A DNA stretch of 64,000 bases from Pedobacter sp. Leaf41 (GTDB lineage Bacteria > Bacteroidota > Bacteroidia > Sphingobacteriales > Sphingobacteriaceae), in the NCBI RefSeq assembly GCF_001422545.1, contig NZ_LMLE01000013.1, forward strand, positions 1 to 64,000. The letters run 5' to 3'. Shown piece by piece: positions 35,884 through 45,358 of the stretch. Position 1 is the stretch's first letter, and every line of letters begins with the position of its first letter. The position numbers and the translations under genes were made by a program. Below the pieces are notes generated by a model. The model saw only the letters and a list, made by a program, of their open reading frames with translations. It did not search any database and had not been told where the DNA came from.

Positions 35884-37377
35884 ATGCAAACACTGCTTAC
35901 TTCTGCCCAAATGCGCAAGGCTGATGAATTCACCATTGCCAACCTTCCAATAGCATCGATTGATTTAATGGAGAAAGCTGCTCGTGCTTTCGTCCAAACC
36001 TTTTTAAGGGACGAGTTTGATGCCAATAAAAGTATCGCTGTATTTTGTGGTAAGGGTAATAATGGAGGTGATGGATTGGCGATAGCGCATTTGCTTTGCA
36101 ATAACGGATGCGAAAATGTACGTGTTTATATTGTCAACTTTAGCAGTAAGCAAAGCCATGATTATGCAATCAACCTGCAGCGTTTAGATGAATCGAAATG
36201 TAGGAAAACAATCATTAACACCGCGGCCGATATAAGAAATGTAAAAGCTGATATTATTATTGATGCCATTTTAGGGTCTGGCTTAAACAAACCTTTGGAG
36301 GGAGAATATGCCGAACTGGCTAAAAGTATTAATAAACTCAATAAAAAAATCTATGCTGTTGATGTTCCTACAGGGTTCCCGGCAGAGGGGAAAATTTCAG
36401 TAGATTACCGAGGAATCAGGGCTTATAAAACCATTTGTTTTCAGCGGCCAAAAATCAATTTCTTTTTCCCAGAATCAGCTTTAGCTACAGAAAAATATGA
36501 GGTTGTTGATATTGGATTGGATGAGGGTTTTATTCAAGGCCAAGATTCTGATTTCCATTTGTTGGAAGAGAAAGATATCCGGGCAATTGTTAAGCCCAGG
36601 AAATCATTCAGTCATAAAGGCACTTACGGACATGCGCTAATTATTGCTGGAAATGTTAACACAATGGGTGCAGCAATACTCTCATCAATGGCTTGTTTGT
36701 ATGCTGGAGCGGGTTTAACTACTGCATGTATTCCACAAAGCGGATTGATCGCCCTAAATTCGGTATTGCCAGAAGTGATGGCTTTACCAAGAGATGAATA
36801 TACACGAATTGAAAATCCGGCTAAATACCAGGCCATTGCGATTGGACCAGGCTTAGGTATTTCTACAGAAAATGAACGACTGCTGGAAAGTTTAATTGCA
36901 AGTAACCAGCCTTTGGTTATAGATGCCGATGCCTTGAATATTTTAGGTGAAAGGCCCGATTTGATAGATAAGTTATCTGAAAATAGTATTTTGACTCCTC
37001 ATATGAAAGAGTTCGATCGGCTATTTGGAGATCACGAAACTTGGTGGGAACGTATAGAAACAGCTAAAAATAAAGCGCAAAAAGGTAAGATAATCATCGT
37101 ACTCAAAAATCAGTTTACATTTATTTGCCTGCCTGATGGCAAGATTTATATTAATCCCACTGGCGATTCTGCTATGGCACAAGGGGGTATGGGTGATATT
37201 TTAACAGGAATTGCTGTAGCTTTTATTTCTCAAAAATACACATCTGCCGATGCCGCAATTTTGGCCTGCTACGTTCACGGTTTAGCGGGAAGCAGTTTAG
37301 CTAATTCACGGATTGTAGTTACCGCCTCGCAGGTGGCCATGCAAGTACCTAAAGAAATAAAATCGCTTCTGTTATAA
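35884..37377 (+). CDS. nnr: Bifunctional NAD(P)H-hydrate repair enzyme
   Basis: A 497-residue fused enzyme that repairs damaged NADH/NADPH hydrates. Residues about 1-210 are the epimerase domain (AVFCGKGNNGGDGLAIAHLL, VDVPTGFPAEG). Residues about 225-495 are the ADP/ATP-dependent dehydratase with a ribokinase-like fold (SHKGTYGHALIIAGN, NPTGDSAMAQGGMGDILTG). Both domains look complete. Confidence 0.95.
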   Translation: MQTLLTSAQMRKADEFTIANLPIASIDLMEKAARAFVQTFLRDEFDANKSIAVFCGKGNNGGDGLAIAHLLCNNGCENVRVYIVNFSSKQSHDYAINLQRLDESKCRKTIINTAADIRNVKADIIIDAILGSGLNKPLEGEYAELAKSINKLNKKIYAVDVPTGFPAEGKISVDYRGIRAYKTICFQRPKINFFFPESALATEKYEVVDIGLDEGFIQGQDSDFHLLEEKDIRAIVKPRKSFSHKGTYGHALIIAGNVNTMGAAILSSMACLYAGAGLTTACIPQSGLIALNSVLPEVMALPRDEYTRIENPAKYQAIAIGPGLGISTENERLLESLIASNQPLVIDADALNILGERPDLIDKLSENSILTPHMKEFDRLFGDHETWWERIETAKNKAQKGKIIIVLKNQFTFICLPDGKIYINPTGDSAMAQGGMGDILTGIAVAFISQKYTSADAAILACYVHGLAGSSLANSRIVVTASQVAMQVPKEIKSLLL

Positions 37378-37453
37378 TTATCATCCCTTTGGCTTAAGAA
37401 TTGACTAATTCTAAAAATAACCGAATGATCAAAATAAATAAATCTAATCACTA

Positions 37454-38155
37454 ATGGAAAAAAGAGAATACACCCTTAATGAGCTTATACAGGAATCAGC
37501 AGAGAACCCAAATGAAAATGATTTTTTCGAATTGGAAAAGCCAGCAATGCTGGAGGTAAACTTAAAAAATCAAAAAATTATGGCCAAGGCGGGCTCAATG
37601 GTAGCCTATATTGGGAATGTAGATTTTAAACGCGAAGGTTTGTTAAGTAAAGGCCTTGGTGGATTGCTAAAGAAAGCCATTTCTGGAGAAGGTACATCCT
37701 TGATGCATGCCGCAGGTACAGGTAAACTTTATTTGGCCGACGAGGGTAAAAAAGTTAAGATCATTAAACTTCAAAACGAGTCGATTTTTGTGAATGGCAA
37801 CGATGTTTTAGCCTTGGAAGATACCATCAAAAATGAGATTAAAATGCTGAAAAGTGTGGCAGGGATGATGAGTGGAGGCCTTTTCCAGGTCAAATTATCT
37901 GGGAGGGGTTATATTGCAATTACCACACACGGCGAACCAATTTTGTTGCGTGTAAGTGCTAATCAACCTGTGTATACCGATCCGAATGCAACCGTAGCCT
38001 GGTCAGAAAATTTGTCACCTAATATTAAAACGAATTTAACTTTTGGTTCTTTTATCGGGAGGGGAAGTGGAGAATCGTTTCAGCTGGAATTTTTTGGTGA
38101 AGGTTGGGTTTTGGTACAGCCTTACGAAGAAGTAAAGTATGCTCAAAAATCTTAG
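37454..38155 (+). CDS. AIM24-family protein
   Basis: A 233-residue protein of the AIM24/TIGR00266 family: MLEVNLKNQKIMAKAGSMVA, LSKGLGGLLKKAISGEG and the HTHG-like segment AITTHGEPILLRV are typical of its double beta-helix fold. There is no signal peptide. Function in bacteria is unknown; the 76-base gap after nnr and the terminator behind it leave an nnr-AIM24 transcript possible. Confidence 0.88.
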   Translation: MEKREYTLNELIQESAENPNENDFFELEKPAMLEVNLKNQKIMAKAGSMVAYIGNVDFKREGLLSKGLGGLLKKAISGEGTSLMHAAGTGKLYLADEGKKVKIIKLQNESIFVNGNDVLALEDTIKNEIKMLKSVAGMMSGGLFQVKLSGRGYIAITTHGEPILLRVSANQPVYTDPNATVAWSENLSPNIKTNLTFGSFIGRGSGESFQLEFFGEGWVLVQPYEEVKYAQKS

Positions 38156-38166
38156 TTAACAACAAA

Positions 38167-38197
38167 AAATCCCGGCAATTTTTGATTACCGGGATTT
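38167..38197. terminator. Bidirectional terminator after the AIM24 gene
   Basis: AAATCCCGG and CCGGGATTT pair; an A run precedes and a T-rich tract follows, between convergent genes. Confidence 0.78.
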
Positions 38198-38220
38198 ATA
38201 TATTTTTTAACGAGATTTTA

Positions 38221-39084
38221 TTATACTCCACCCATTACAGCTAGTTTTTCCATAGTTGGGTTAACGCTTCCGCCCATTGGTTCAAGTGTTACCGCAAAGG
38301 CTTGAGCATCTTGTATGGCCTGCATTTTCTGTAAAGCTTCTGTTGATGTAGAATCTGTTTTTCCAAATACGCCTAAGCTCACTGGCTTGCCATTTACTAA
38401 TGCCCAAAGCTGATATTCGTGTTCAGCGTCGGCTTTTGGTAAATCCATAGCAACATAGTTGATCAATACACTTTTATCCTTTTTGTTCCAATAAACATTC
38501 ATTTTAGATTTAGGACTAAAAGCCTGTCCAGCCATTCGAATGGTTGCCCATTCTTTACTGTCGTTCATGGCCACCATATTATCCAAACCTTTGTTGTCAA
38601 ACTCAAGCTTACTTACTACGCCGGCAAATTTTTCTTTATCAAGATTTAAACTGGCTATTTGATCATGAGCGGCATTTAACTTATTATAGGTGATGAAAAG
38701 TGCTCCAGTGCTAATCATCAATAAAGCAACACAAGCAACCAATGCAAAACGTAATGTTCTAACTTTACTATCACTGTTATCCAATTTAACTACCTTGGCT
38801 TCTTCAGTGTAGGCTGGGGTTGTAGATATCGCTTCTACTTCTTCATTTTTTCCTAATCCTAATTTTTCAAATAGTTTAGTTTCTATATCTGCAGATGGCG
38901 CTACAGCATTTTCCATAGCATAATTTTCCATGGCAATCTCAATGGCGGTTAACTCACTTTTAACCTCAGGATATTGAGCTGCCATTTCCTCTACCTGTAA
39001 CGCTTCCTCAGGCGATAAATCACCTAAAACGTACAACTCAAGTACTCCAGATTCGATATATGCTTTTAAATTTTCCACGTTCAA
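38221..39084 (-). CDS. Anti-sigma factor, RskA-like
   Basis: A 287-residue membrane protein. The N-terminal cytoplasmic region (about 1-105) has the LYVLGDLSPEEALQVEEMA motif of anti-sigma domains, and one membrane helix lies at about 109-130 (FALVACVALLMISTGALFI). The periplasmic RskA-type domain (about 170-285) ends in QAFAVTLEPMGGSVNPT. It overlaps the upstream ECF sigma gene by 4 bases, so the two are co-translated and presumably form a sigma/anti-sigma pair. The signal is unknown. Confidence 0.92.
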   Translation of the reverse strand: MNVENLKAYIESGVLELYVLGDLSPEEALQVEEMAAQYPEVKSELTAIEIAMENYAMENAVAPSADIETKLFEKLGLGKNEEVEAISTTPAYTEEAKVVKLDNSDSKVRTLRFALVACVALLMISTGALFITYNKLNAAHDQIASLNLDKEKFAGVVSKLEFDNKGLDNMVAMNDSKEWATIRMAGQAFSPKSKMNVYWNKKDKSVLINYVAMDLPKADAEHEYQLWALVNGKPVSLGVFGKTDSTSTEALQKMQAIQDAQAFAVTLEPMGGSVNPTMEKLAVMGGV

Positions 39085-39632
39085 TTAAAACTCCTTCTCA
39101 ATTCTATAATAGCCAGGCGAATACGGGTTTTCACCGTACCTAATGGCAAATTTAACTTTTCTGCGGCTTCCACATGCGTGTAACCTTTATAATAAACTAA
39201 ATTGAGAACTGCTTGTAAGTCTGGTTTCAGGTTCTCTACAAGTTGCTTTACTCCAAGTACGTCTGGGTTAAAAGTCACCTTGTTTTGCTCATCAACGAAA
39301 CTTACGTTATTTTCTATATCTTGGTTTTTAAGTGAATTCTTAAAGTCTTTAGAACGGAGTTTATCAATAGATAAGTTCCTGGCAATATTCATCATCCAGG
39401 TAAACAAACGTCCTTTGGTATTGTCGTAGTGTGCTGCAGATTGCCATATCTTCACAAAAGTTTCTTGTAAAACATCTTCCGCTAACTCAGTATGGGTAAT
39501 AATACGTGAAATAACGCCGTAAAGTGCAGAGGAGTACATGCTATACAAGGTCTTCAACACCGCAGGATCTTTCGATTGCAGGGCGAGAACAAGTTCAGGC
39601 TCGGTTAGGGTTAATTTTTTATATGCAGTCAC
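39081..39632 (-). CDS. ECF RNA polymerase sigma factor (SigK-like)
   Basis: A 183-residue sigma-70 family protein: region 2 includes LAEDVLQETFVKIWQ and GRLFTWMMNIARNLSIDKLR; region 4 includes YYKGYTHVEAAEKLNLPLGT and VKTRIRLAI. The start codon appears to be GTG at 39630-39632. It is coupled to the RskA-like anti-sigma gene by a 4-base overlap and is the only ECF sigma gene in the window; it is 38 kb from the FecR locus and has its own anti-sigma, so it is not that locus's missing partner. Confidence 0.93.
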   Translation of the reverse strand: MTAYKKLTLTEPELVLALQSKDPAVLKTLYSMYSSALYGVISRIITHTELAEDVLQETFVKIWQSAAHYDNTKGRLFTWMMNIARNLSIDKLRSKDFKNSLKNQDIENNVSFVDEQNKVTFNPDVLGVKQLVENLKPDLQAVLNLVYYKGYTHVEAAEKLNLPLGTVKTRIRLAIIELRRSFN

Positions 39633-39747
39633 TATTGGTTACTAAGATACAATACAGAACAGCAAAACCAAAAAAATGTTTTTATAATTTATTCCCGCAA
39701 GGAATGCTATTTTGGAAAGATTTTTTGAGCCTGGCATAAACCTGATA

Positions 39748-40641
39748 CTAGGCAATTCCTTCAATAGGGAAAAGATGTTTTTCAGCATGATAAGATGAAC
39801 GAACCAATGGGCCGCTTTCTACATACTTTAAACCTTTGGCTAAACCAGCTTCTTTATACATGGCAAACGTATCAGGGTGAATCCAATCAACAACCGGGTG
39901 ATGGTTGCGGGTTGGTTGCAAGTATTGACCCAGCGTTAAAATATGAACACCATTAGCAACTAAATCATCCATGGCTTCAAAGATGTCCTCCTCAGTTTCA
40001 CCTAGCCCAAGCATGATGCCTGTTTTGGTTCGTAAACCGAATTCTGAAATTCGTTTCAGTGCTTCTAAACTTCTATCGTATTTCGCTTGAATACGCACTT
40101 GTCGCGTTAAGCGCTTTACCGTTTCCATATTGTGCGACACCACTTCAGGACGTTGTTCCAATACGCAGTATAAATTATCCCACTGACCTTTAAAATCAGG
40201 AATTAATGTTTCTAGCGTTGTAATCGGGCTTTCCTTACGGATGGCCTGTAATGTTTCTGCCCAGATAATTGAGCCACCGTCTTTTAAATCATCGCGATCT
40301 ACTGATGTGATAACGCAATGTTTTACGCCCATTAGTTTTACGGAATTGGCCACACGGTTAGGTTCATCAACATCAACCGCTAAAGGCCGGCCGGTTGCAA
40401 CCGCACAAAAAGAGCAGCTTCTGGTACAAATGTTACCCAAAATCATGAAAGTTGCTGTTCCGGCTCCCCAACACTCACCCATATTAGGACAATTTCCGCT
40501 TTCGCAGATGGTGTGCAGCTTATGTGTATCTACCAAACTGCGAACTTGTGCATATTCTTTTCCAACAGGCAATTTTACACGCAACCAATCGGGTTTACGT
40601 TTAACTTCAGTTACAGCAGGTACTACCGGTAAATCAATCAT
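39748..40641 (-). CDS. lipA: Lipoyl synthase
   Basis: A 297-residue radical-SAM enzyme that inserts two sulfurs into octanoyl-protein to make lipoyl cofactor. The auxiliary cluster cysteines are in CESGNCPNMGECW, the radical-SAM motif is CTRSCSFC, and the C-terminal RSSYHAEK carries the family's serine ligand. Length matches LipA. The -7 box lies 4 bases before the start. Confidence 0.97.
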   Translation of the reverse strand: MIDLPVVPAVTEVKRKPDWLRVKLPVGKEYAQVRSLVDTHKLHTICESGNCPNMGECWGAGTATFMILGNICTRSCSFCAVATGRPLAVDVDEPNRVANSVKLMGVKHCVITSVDRDDLKDGGSIIWAETLQAIRKESPITTLETLIPDFKGQWDNLYCVLEQRPEVVSHNMETVKRLTRQVRIQAKYDRSLEALKRISEFGLRTKTGIMLGLGETEEDIFEAMDDLVANGVHILTLGQYLQPTRNHHPVVDWIHPDTFAMYKEAGLAKGLKYVESGPLVRSSYHAEKHLFPIEGIA

Positions 40642-40645
40642 ATCG

Positions 40646-40653
40646 CAAAGTTA
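40646..40653 (-). promoter_or_regulatory. -7 box of the lipA promoter, 4 bases before the start
   Basis: TAACTTTG on the minus strand matches TAnnTTTG and ends 4 bases from the ATG. Confidence 0.58.
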
Positions 40654-40793
40654 AGGATTAGGATTGAAATGTTGTAATATCGAAATGTTGTTCTGTTGTA
40701 ATGTTTGGTTGCAAAGCAAGCAATTCAGGAAAGGTTTAGCTATTGACATTTAAATTTTCAGAATTCAGCACTTGAAAACATCTTAAAATTGTT

Positions 40794-42089
40794 TTACCAC
40801 AACGACTTTGCCTTATCCAATAACTCGCTACCCTTATTAGTGATTTCCTTTTTACCGTTTTCAATGGTAGATGGTTGAGTATATTGGCTTACCGCATTAG
40901 ACATTTCTTTGAATTTATTGATGTTCGCGAAGATTTCCTTTGTGTGTGGAACATTGTTTTCTCTCATCACTTTCTCCCAATCAATTTTCGCTAATACTGA
41001 AATCATATACTTTGAAGCCAGCCTGGCCATGAATGCTTTGTCGTAAACGCCTTTCAACGCAGCATCAGGCTCTCGATCTTTAACATAATCGATGGTTTTT
41101 TGGATGGCCTCACGTTCACTGTCGGAAAATAGAGGACTGGTTTTTAATTTTTCTAAAGCCGGAATTGCCTTCTTCGGCTTTTCTCTTTTCAAATTCAGAT
41201 AGGCATCCGCCAACCAAACTAATTCGGTTTCTAAGCCAAGTTTGTTCATATCCTTAACAAAAGAGTCAAAATCTGCCAAAGATCTTTCTTCATCAACTTT
41301 TCTTTCCATTCGCATTCTATCAAACCCTCTAAAAAGGTAATTCATGCCATGGAAAGCGGTATGTGCTTGTGAGTCGCTCAAATTTCTCCAGCCAAAAAAA
41401 GCTTTAGTATAAGGCATGGGAATACTTTCATTTTTATCGAGCCATTTAATATTGCGGGATAAACCGTCTTCGGATAAGTAATAAAGGTTGTTGCCAAAGA
41501 AAAGGAAGCCTCTAACAAACTCCAACAGCGTTTTAATCTCCGAATCGTCTAAAAGCTCTGGTTGTGTTTTTGAACATTCATACAGGGCAAACGGCTGACC
41601 TAAGTCTCTTGTGGTTAAAACTGCCATGCTTAGAATCGCGTGTTCGATATTCTGAACACGTGTTTTCTCTTTGGCATCAACAGCATTCATGTCAACTTTT
41701 GGCGCTCCATACATTACATTAAAACCTTGTACTAGGCTAGGAAACACATCTTCGTCGGTAGTTTTAACCAATTTTTTTACTTTACGATAATCATTATAAA
41801 GTCGCAGCGCCTCCATTACAGAGATACTTTTTTTATTAGTATCGAGCTGATCCATCGTTTTCAAGATGTTTCGGGTTTGTGATGAAAACTTTTGGTATTC
41901 CTCCATATTGGTATCGAGTACGGCATTTGAACGTACCGCTATTTTGGCAAACTTGTAAAACACGATCTTGTCGTAATTAATATTTTCCTCAAGCTTTTCT
42001 TTATCCAGTTGAAGTAAAACCTCGTCGGTTTTTTCTCCGGAACAGCCAGCGAATACAATGATACAAATCAGTAGAATTAAATTTTTCAT
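40794..42089 (-). CDS. Lipoprotein of unknown function, largely helical
   Basis: I do not recognise this 431-residue protein. From ATG 42089 it starts MKNLILLICIIVFAGC, a lipoprotein signal with Cys16. An AAAGGA lies about 9 bases before this ATG, whereas a longer frame to 42203 would bury the signal peptide. The mature part is rich in Lys, Glu and Leu with no membrane helix and looks alpha-helical. Segments such as FLFFGNNLYYLSEDGLSRNI and GWRNLSDSQAHTAFHGMNYL, and a TPR-like stretch about 290-340 (LADAYLNLKREKPKKAIPAL), suggest a periplasmic helical-repeat protein. Confidence 0.75.
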   Translation of the reverse strand: MKNLILLICIIVFAGCSGEKTDEVLLQLDKEKLEENINYDKIVFYKFAKIAVRSNAVLDTNMEEYQKFSSQTRNILKTMDQLDTNKKSISVMEALRLYNDYRKVKKLVKTTDEDVFPSLVQGFNVMYGAPKVDMNAVDAKEKTRVQNIEHAILSMAVLTTRDLGQPFALYECSKTQPELLDDSEIKTLLEFVRGFLFFGNNLYYLSEDGLSRNIKWLDKNESIPMPYTKAFFGWRNLSDSQAHTAFHGMNYLFRGFDRMRMERKVDEERSLADFDSFVKDMNKLGLETELVWLADAYLNLKREKPKKAIPALEKLKTSPLFSDSEREAIQKTIDYVKDREPDAALKGVYDKAFMARLASKYMISVLAKIDWEKVMRENNVPHTKEIFANINKFKEMSNAVSQYTQPSTIENGKKEITNKGSELLDKAKSLW

Positions 42090-42472
42090 CTTAAACATTC
42101 CTTTAAGAGAAGCAAACGCTTCAACTAAATAAAAATATACTTTTATAGTGGGATGTTTTTTCCGGATGACTATTCGCCTACAATATCTAAATTTCTGCTG
42201 CATTTATTTTATTATTCGTGTGTAATAGATGCAGAACACATTGTTTAATGGGTAAAAACAAACCAATTGTTTATCGGGTTATGATTTCTAATACAATCCT
42301 AATGAAGATTTAATAATTTCGCTATAAAAATCAACGTTTTCAATTTAATTATGCTAATTAATGCTACCGGTTTCAAATAAAAATACATTTTTTAGCAATT
42401 TTTTAGTTTTCATATGCGAAAATTCGTTTCATGTTTAAAATGATCCTAAATTTGTAACTCCTTTAAAATAAG
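42090..42472. other. Intergenic region with the mqo promoter
   Basis: An AT-rich spacer between divergent genes. The only feature I can support is TAAATTTG at 42447-42454, a consensus -7 box 18 bases before the mqo ATG. I see no gene or strong hairpin in the rest. Confidence 0.45.
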
Positions 42473-43981
42473 ATGACAAAAAAGATAAAGACAGTTGGTA
42501 AAACTGACGCAGATGTGATTTTAATTGGCGCTGGAATTATGAGCGCAACACTTGGTGTTTTATTAAAAGAATTAGAACCCAATTTAAGTATTGAAATATA
42601 TGAAAGATTGGATATTGCAGCAGCAGAGAGCTCTGATGCCTGGAATAATGCCGGTACCGGACATTCTGCTTTTTGCGAATTAAATTATACGCCTGAAAAA
42701 AAAGATGGAACGGTTGAAACTAAAAAGGCGGTTCAAATTGCCGAACATTTTGAGGTTTCAAAACAATTCTGGTCTTATCTTATCGAAAAAGGATTAATCT
42801 CCAACCCCGAGAATTTTATCCGAAAAATTCCACACATGAGTTTTGTATGGGGCAAAAAGAATGTAGATTATTTAAAGAAACGCTACGACGCTTTGCAGCA
42901 ATGTGATTTGTTTAGCGACATGGAATATACCGAAGATCCGGAAGTGGTGAAGAATTGGGCACCATTGATTATGGAAGGCCGTAAAAAGACTGATAAAATT
43001 GCCGCCACAAAAATGGATTTAGGTACCGACGTTAATTTCGGCTCGCTAACCCGCGACATGTTTAATCATCTTAAAGAACAACCTAATGTGAGTCTTTATT
43101 TCAATCATGAGATTCGTGATTTGCAGAAGAACAAAGAAGGGAACTGGGTTATAAAAGTTAAGGATTTAGAAACAAAAGAGAAACGCAAACGCGTTGCTAA
43201 ATTTGTTTTCATTGGTGCTGGTGGCGGTTCATTGCCATTGCTCGAAAAATCTGATATCCCTGAAGGAAAGGGTTTTGGTGGTTTCCCGGTAAGTGGCCAA
43301 TGGTTAAAATGTACTAACGAAGAGATTATTAAACAACATCATGCTAAAGTATATGGTAAAGCCGCAGTTGGCGCTCCGCCAATGTCGGTACCGCATTTAG
43401 ATACCAGGATGATTAATGGTAAACAGGCCTTGTTGTTCGGTCCTTACGCAGGTTTCTCAACCAAATTTTTAAAAAATGGATCGTTTTTAGATTTACCAAA
43501 ATCTATCAAATTCAATAATATCCGCCCGATGTTATCTGCAGGTTTGCACAACCTCGATTTAACAAAATATTTGATTGAACAGGTAAGGCAATCTCCTGAA
43601 GATAGATTAGAAGCTTTAAAAGAATATTTGCCAACAGCCCAACTTAAAGATTGGGAACTGGAATATGCTGGCCAACGTGTTCAAGTAATTAAGAAAGATG
43701 AAAAACAAGGGGGAATTTTAGAGTTTGGTACCGAAGTAGTGAGTGCTGGCGATGGTTCTATTGCGGCATTATTGGGCGCTTCTCCAGGCGCATCAACAGC
43801 CGTGTCAATCATGATTGAATTACTGAGTCGTTGTTTCAAAGACGATTTGGCAACTGACGAATGGCAAGCTAAAATGAAGGAAATGATCCCTACTTTCGGT
43901 AAGGAACTGGCTAAAAATCCTCAACTTTGCAAAGAAACCAGAGCGAGAACATCAAGAGTTTTAGAAATAGAAAAAGCCTAG
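42473..43981 (+). CDS. mqo: Malate:quinone oxidoreductase
   Basis: A 502-residue FAD-dependent membrane-associated enzyme that oxidises malate to oxaloacetate and passes electrons to quinone. The N-terminal dinucleotide-binding motif is VILIGAGIMSATLGVLLKEL. Other family features are NNAGTGHSAFCELNYTP, GAGGGSLPLLEKSDIPE, GFPVSGQWLKC and a C-terminal GASPGASTAVSIMIELL. Length is normal. It stands alone with its own promoter box and strong terminator. Confidence 0.97.
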   Translation: MTKKIKTVGKTDADVILIGAGIMSATLGVLLKELEPNLSIEIYERLDIAAAESSDAWNNAGTGHSAFCELNYTPEKKDGTVETKKAVQIAEHFEVSKQFWSYLIEKGLISNPENFIRKIPHMSFVWGKKNVDYLKKRYDALQQCDLFSDMEYTEDPEVVKNWAPLIMEGRKKTDKIAATKMDLGTDVNFGSLTRDMFNHLKEQPNVSLYFNHEIRDLQKNKEGNWVIKVKDLETKEKRKRVAKFVFIGAGGGSLPLLEKSDIPEGKGFGGFPVSGQWLKCTNEEIIKQHHAKVYGKAAVGAPPMSVPHLDTRMINGKQALLFGPYAGFSTKFLKNGSFLDLPKSIKFNNIRPMLSAGLHNLDLTKYLIEQVRQSPEDRLEALKEYLPTAQLKDWELEYAGQRVQVIKKDEKQGGILEFGTEVVSAGDGSIAALLGASPGASTAVSIMIELLSRCFKDDLATDEWQAKMKEMIPTFGKELAKNPQLCKETRARTSRVLEIEKA

Positions 43982-44044
43982 ATAAAATTTGTCATCCTTC
44001 CCAAATTGGAAATGACACATATTTCTAAGTAAAAATTGAGATAA

Positions 44045-44081
44045 AAAAAGGGGCGCAAATTTTAAATTTGCGCCCCTTTTT
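44045..44081. terminator. Bidirectional terminator between mqo and ytxJ-like genes
   Basis: GGGGCGCAAATTT and AAATTTGCGCCCC form a long near-palindromic stem flanked by A and T runs. Confidence 0.92.
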
Positions 44082-44098
44082 CCTGATATATTTTTTAA

Positions 44099-44434
44099 TT
44101 ATGCTGCAACAATTACCTCAGCTACTTCTTCTGCAGAGATATCACTATGTGATGCTTCCAAAACACAATCTCCATCTTTAATTAATAAAATTTGTGGCGA
44201 TTGGTGTGTAACCTGAAAAAGATGTGCAACTTCAGCAGAAATTTCCCGGTAGGCAATTAAATCCAAAAAATAAAGTTTTGTATCTTCCGGAATCACATCC
44301 CAGCTAAATTCAAAATTTCTTTTGGCCATCGAACTAATTGAGCAACGTGTACTGTGCTTAAAAATAAGGCTGTATCCGCTTGCTGATTTTATTTCATTAA
44401 GCTGATCTTTCGAAGTTAAGTTAACCCAAGTCAT
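44099..44434 (-). CDS. YtxJ-like bacillithiol-system thioredoxin-fold protein
   Basis: A 111-residue protein with a thioredoxin fold. FKHSTRCSISSMAKRNFE places a single redox cysteine where YtxJ/DUF2847 (monothiol bacilliredoxin-type) proteins have it, and HLFQVTHQSPQILLIKDG contains the cis-proline segment. Members are predicted to reduce bacillithiolated proteins. The bacillithiol link is by family only; no biosynthesis genes are in the window. Confidence 0.85.
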   Translation of the reverse strand: MTWVNLTSKDQLNEIKSASGYSLIFKHSTRCSISSMAKRNFEFSWDVIPEDTKLYFLDLIAYREISAEVAHLFQVTHQSPQILLIKDGDCVLEASHSDISAEEVAEVIVAA

Positions 44435-44517
44435 AATAATATTGTTTTATACATAAACACATGCAGCTAAATAAAGTTCTGCAGATGACTGTAAAATGAA
44501 ATTCTAATGTTTTAAAC

Positions 44518-44640
44518 TTAGTTTCTTCTGCGTTTACCTTCAGGGTAAGAGCTGTAAGCAGGACAAAGTTTTGAAGAGCATGACTCTAAAATGGTAATGG
44601 TGCAAAACACCGCCAATAATAAGATGGCAACTTTTTTCAT
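44518..44640 (-). CDS. Tiny lipoprotein, 40 residues
   Basis: From ATG 44640 the frame reads MKKVAILLLAVFCTITILES followed by a lipobox Cys (LESC), a short Ser/Lys linker with a second Cys (SSKLCPAYSS) and a basic tail (YPEGKRRRN). The classical signal peptide and lipobox are unlikely by chance. The CPAY-SYP segment resembles short Bacteroidota lipoproteins I have seen, none with known function. It lies between ribH and the ytxJ-like gene on the same strand. Confidence 0.65.
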   Translation of the reverse strand: MKKVAILLLAVFCTITILESCSSKLCPAYSSYPEGKRRRN

Positions 44641-44692
44641 TAGATTGGGGGATTAAAGCGCTAAGGTACAAATAGTTTCTTAAAACACAATT

Positions 44693-45184
44693 TTAAATAT
44701 TGGCAGAAAAGTCGGCCATTTTAATTGCGGTTATAGCCGCTTCATCGCCTTTATTACCATGTTTGCCTCCAGCACGATCTTGGGCCTGCTCCAAATTATT
44801 AGTGGTTAAAACACCAAAAATAACAGGTTTACTATATTTAATACCCACATTGGTCACGCCCTGGGCAACAGCATCGCAAATAAAATCGAAATGTTTTGTA
44901 TCCCCTTGAATTACACAACCCAAGCAAATTACGGCATCAATGTCGCTTCTTTTGCTTAGCAAAATTTCCGCTCCAACTGTTAATTCAAAACTCCCAGGCA
45001 CTGGTAACGAAACAATATTTTCTTCAGCTACGCCATTTTCCAATAAAGTTTTTAATGCACCATTGTACAAAGCGCCAGTAATTTCGGCATTCCACTCGGC
45101 AACAATGATTCCAAATTTATAGTTCGCTCCATTCGGAACAGTGGTATGAGAGAAATCAGAAAGATTTTTTAGTTGTGTAGACAT
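44693..45184 (-). CDS. ribH: 6,7-dimethyl-8-ribityllumazine synthase
   Basis: A 163-residue enzyme that condenses the ribityl-uracil intermediate with dihydroxybutanone phosphate, the penultimate riboflavin step. Family motifs are GIIVAEWNAEITGALYNGAL, LPVPGSFELTVGAEIL, CLGCVIQGDTKHFDFICDAV and PVIFGVLTTNNLEQAQDRAG. Length fits. The -7 box ends 4 bases before the start. Confidence 0.97.
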   Translation of the reverse strand: MSTQLKNLSDFSHTTVPNGANYKFGIIVAEWNAEITGALYNGALKTLLENGVAEENIVSLPVPGSFELTVGAEILLSKRSDIDAVICLGCVIQGDTKHFDFICDAVAQGVTNVGIKYSKPVIFGVLTTNNLEQAQDRAGGKHGNKGDEAAITAIKMADFSANI

Positions 45185-45188
45185 GTGA

Positions 45189-45196
45189 CAAATATA
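45189..45196 (-). promoter_or_regulatory. -7 box of the ribH promoter, 4 bases before the start
   Basis: TATATTTG on the minus strand; a leaderless or near-leaderless ribH mRNA is implied. No clear -33 element was seen. Confidence 0.5.
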
Positions 45197-45358
45197 ATGC
45201 TAAGCATTTAATGTTAAAAGGGCTTACTGTTTAAATGTTGTAACTTTAATTTAAGTCAATTTTGTGCCTCCGTTTTCCAGGAGTTACATAGATCATTTCA
45301 AATGGAAAAAAGAAATATTTTGATTGATTTGGAAAGCAAAACCAGTATTTCAATCAAA

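Noticed and set aside
39081..39632. The ECF sigma factor as the missing partner of the FecR protein at 587-1651
   Set aside because: It is 38 kb away and translationally coupled to its own RskA-like anti-sigma factor.
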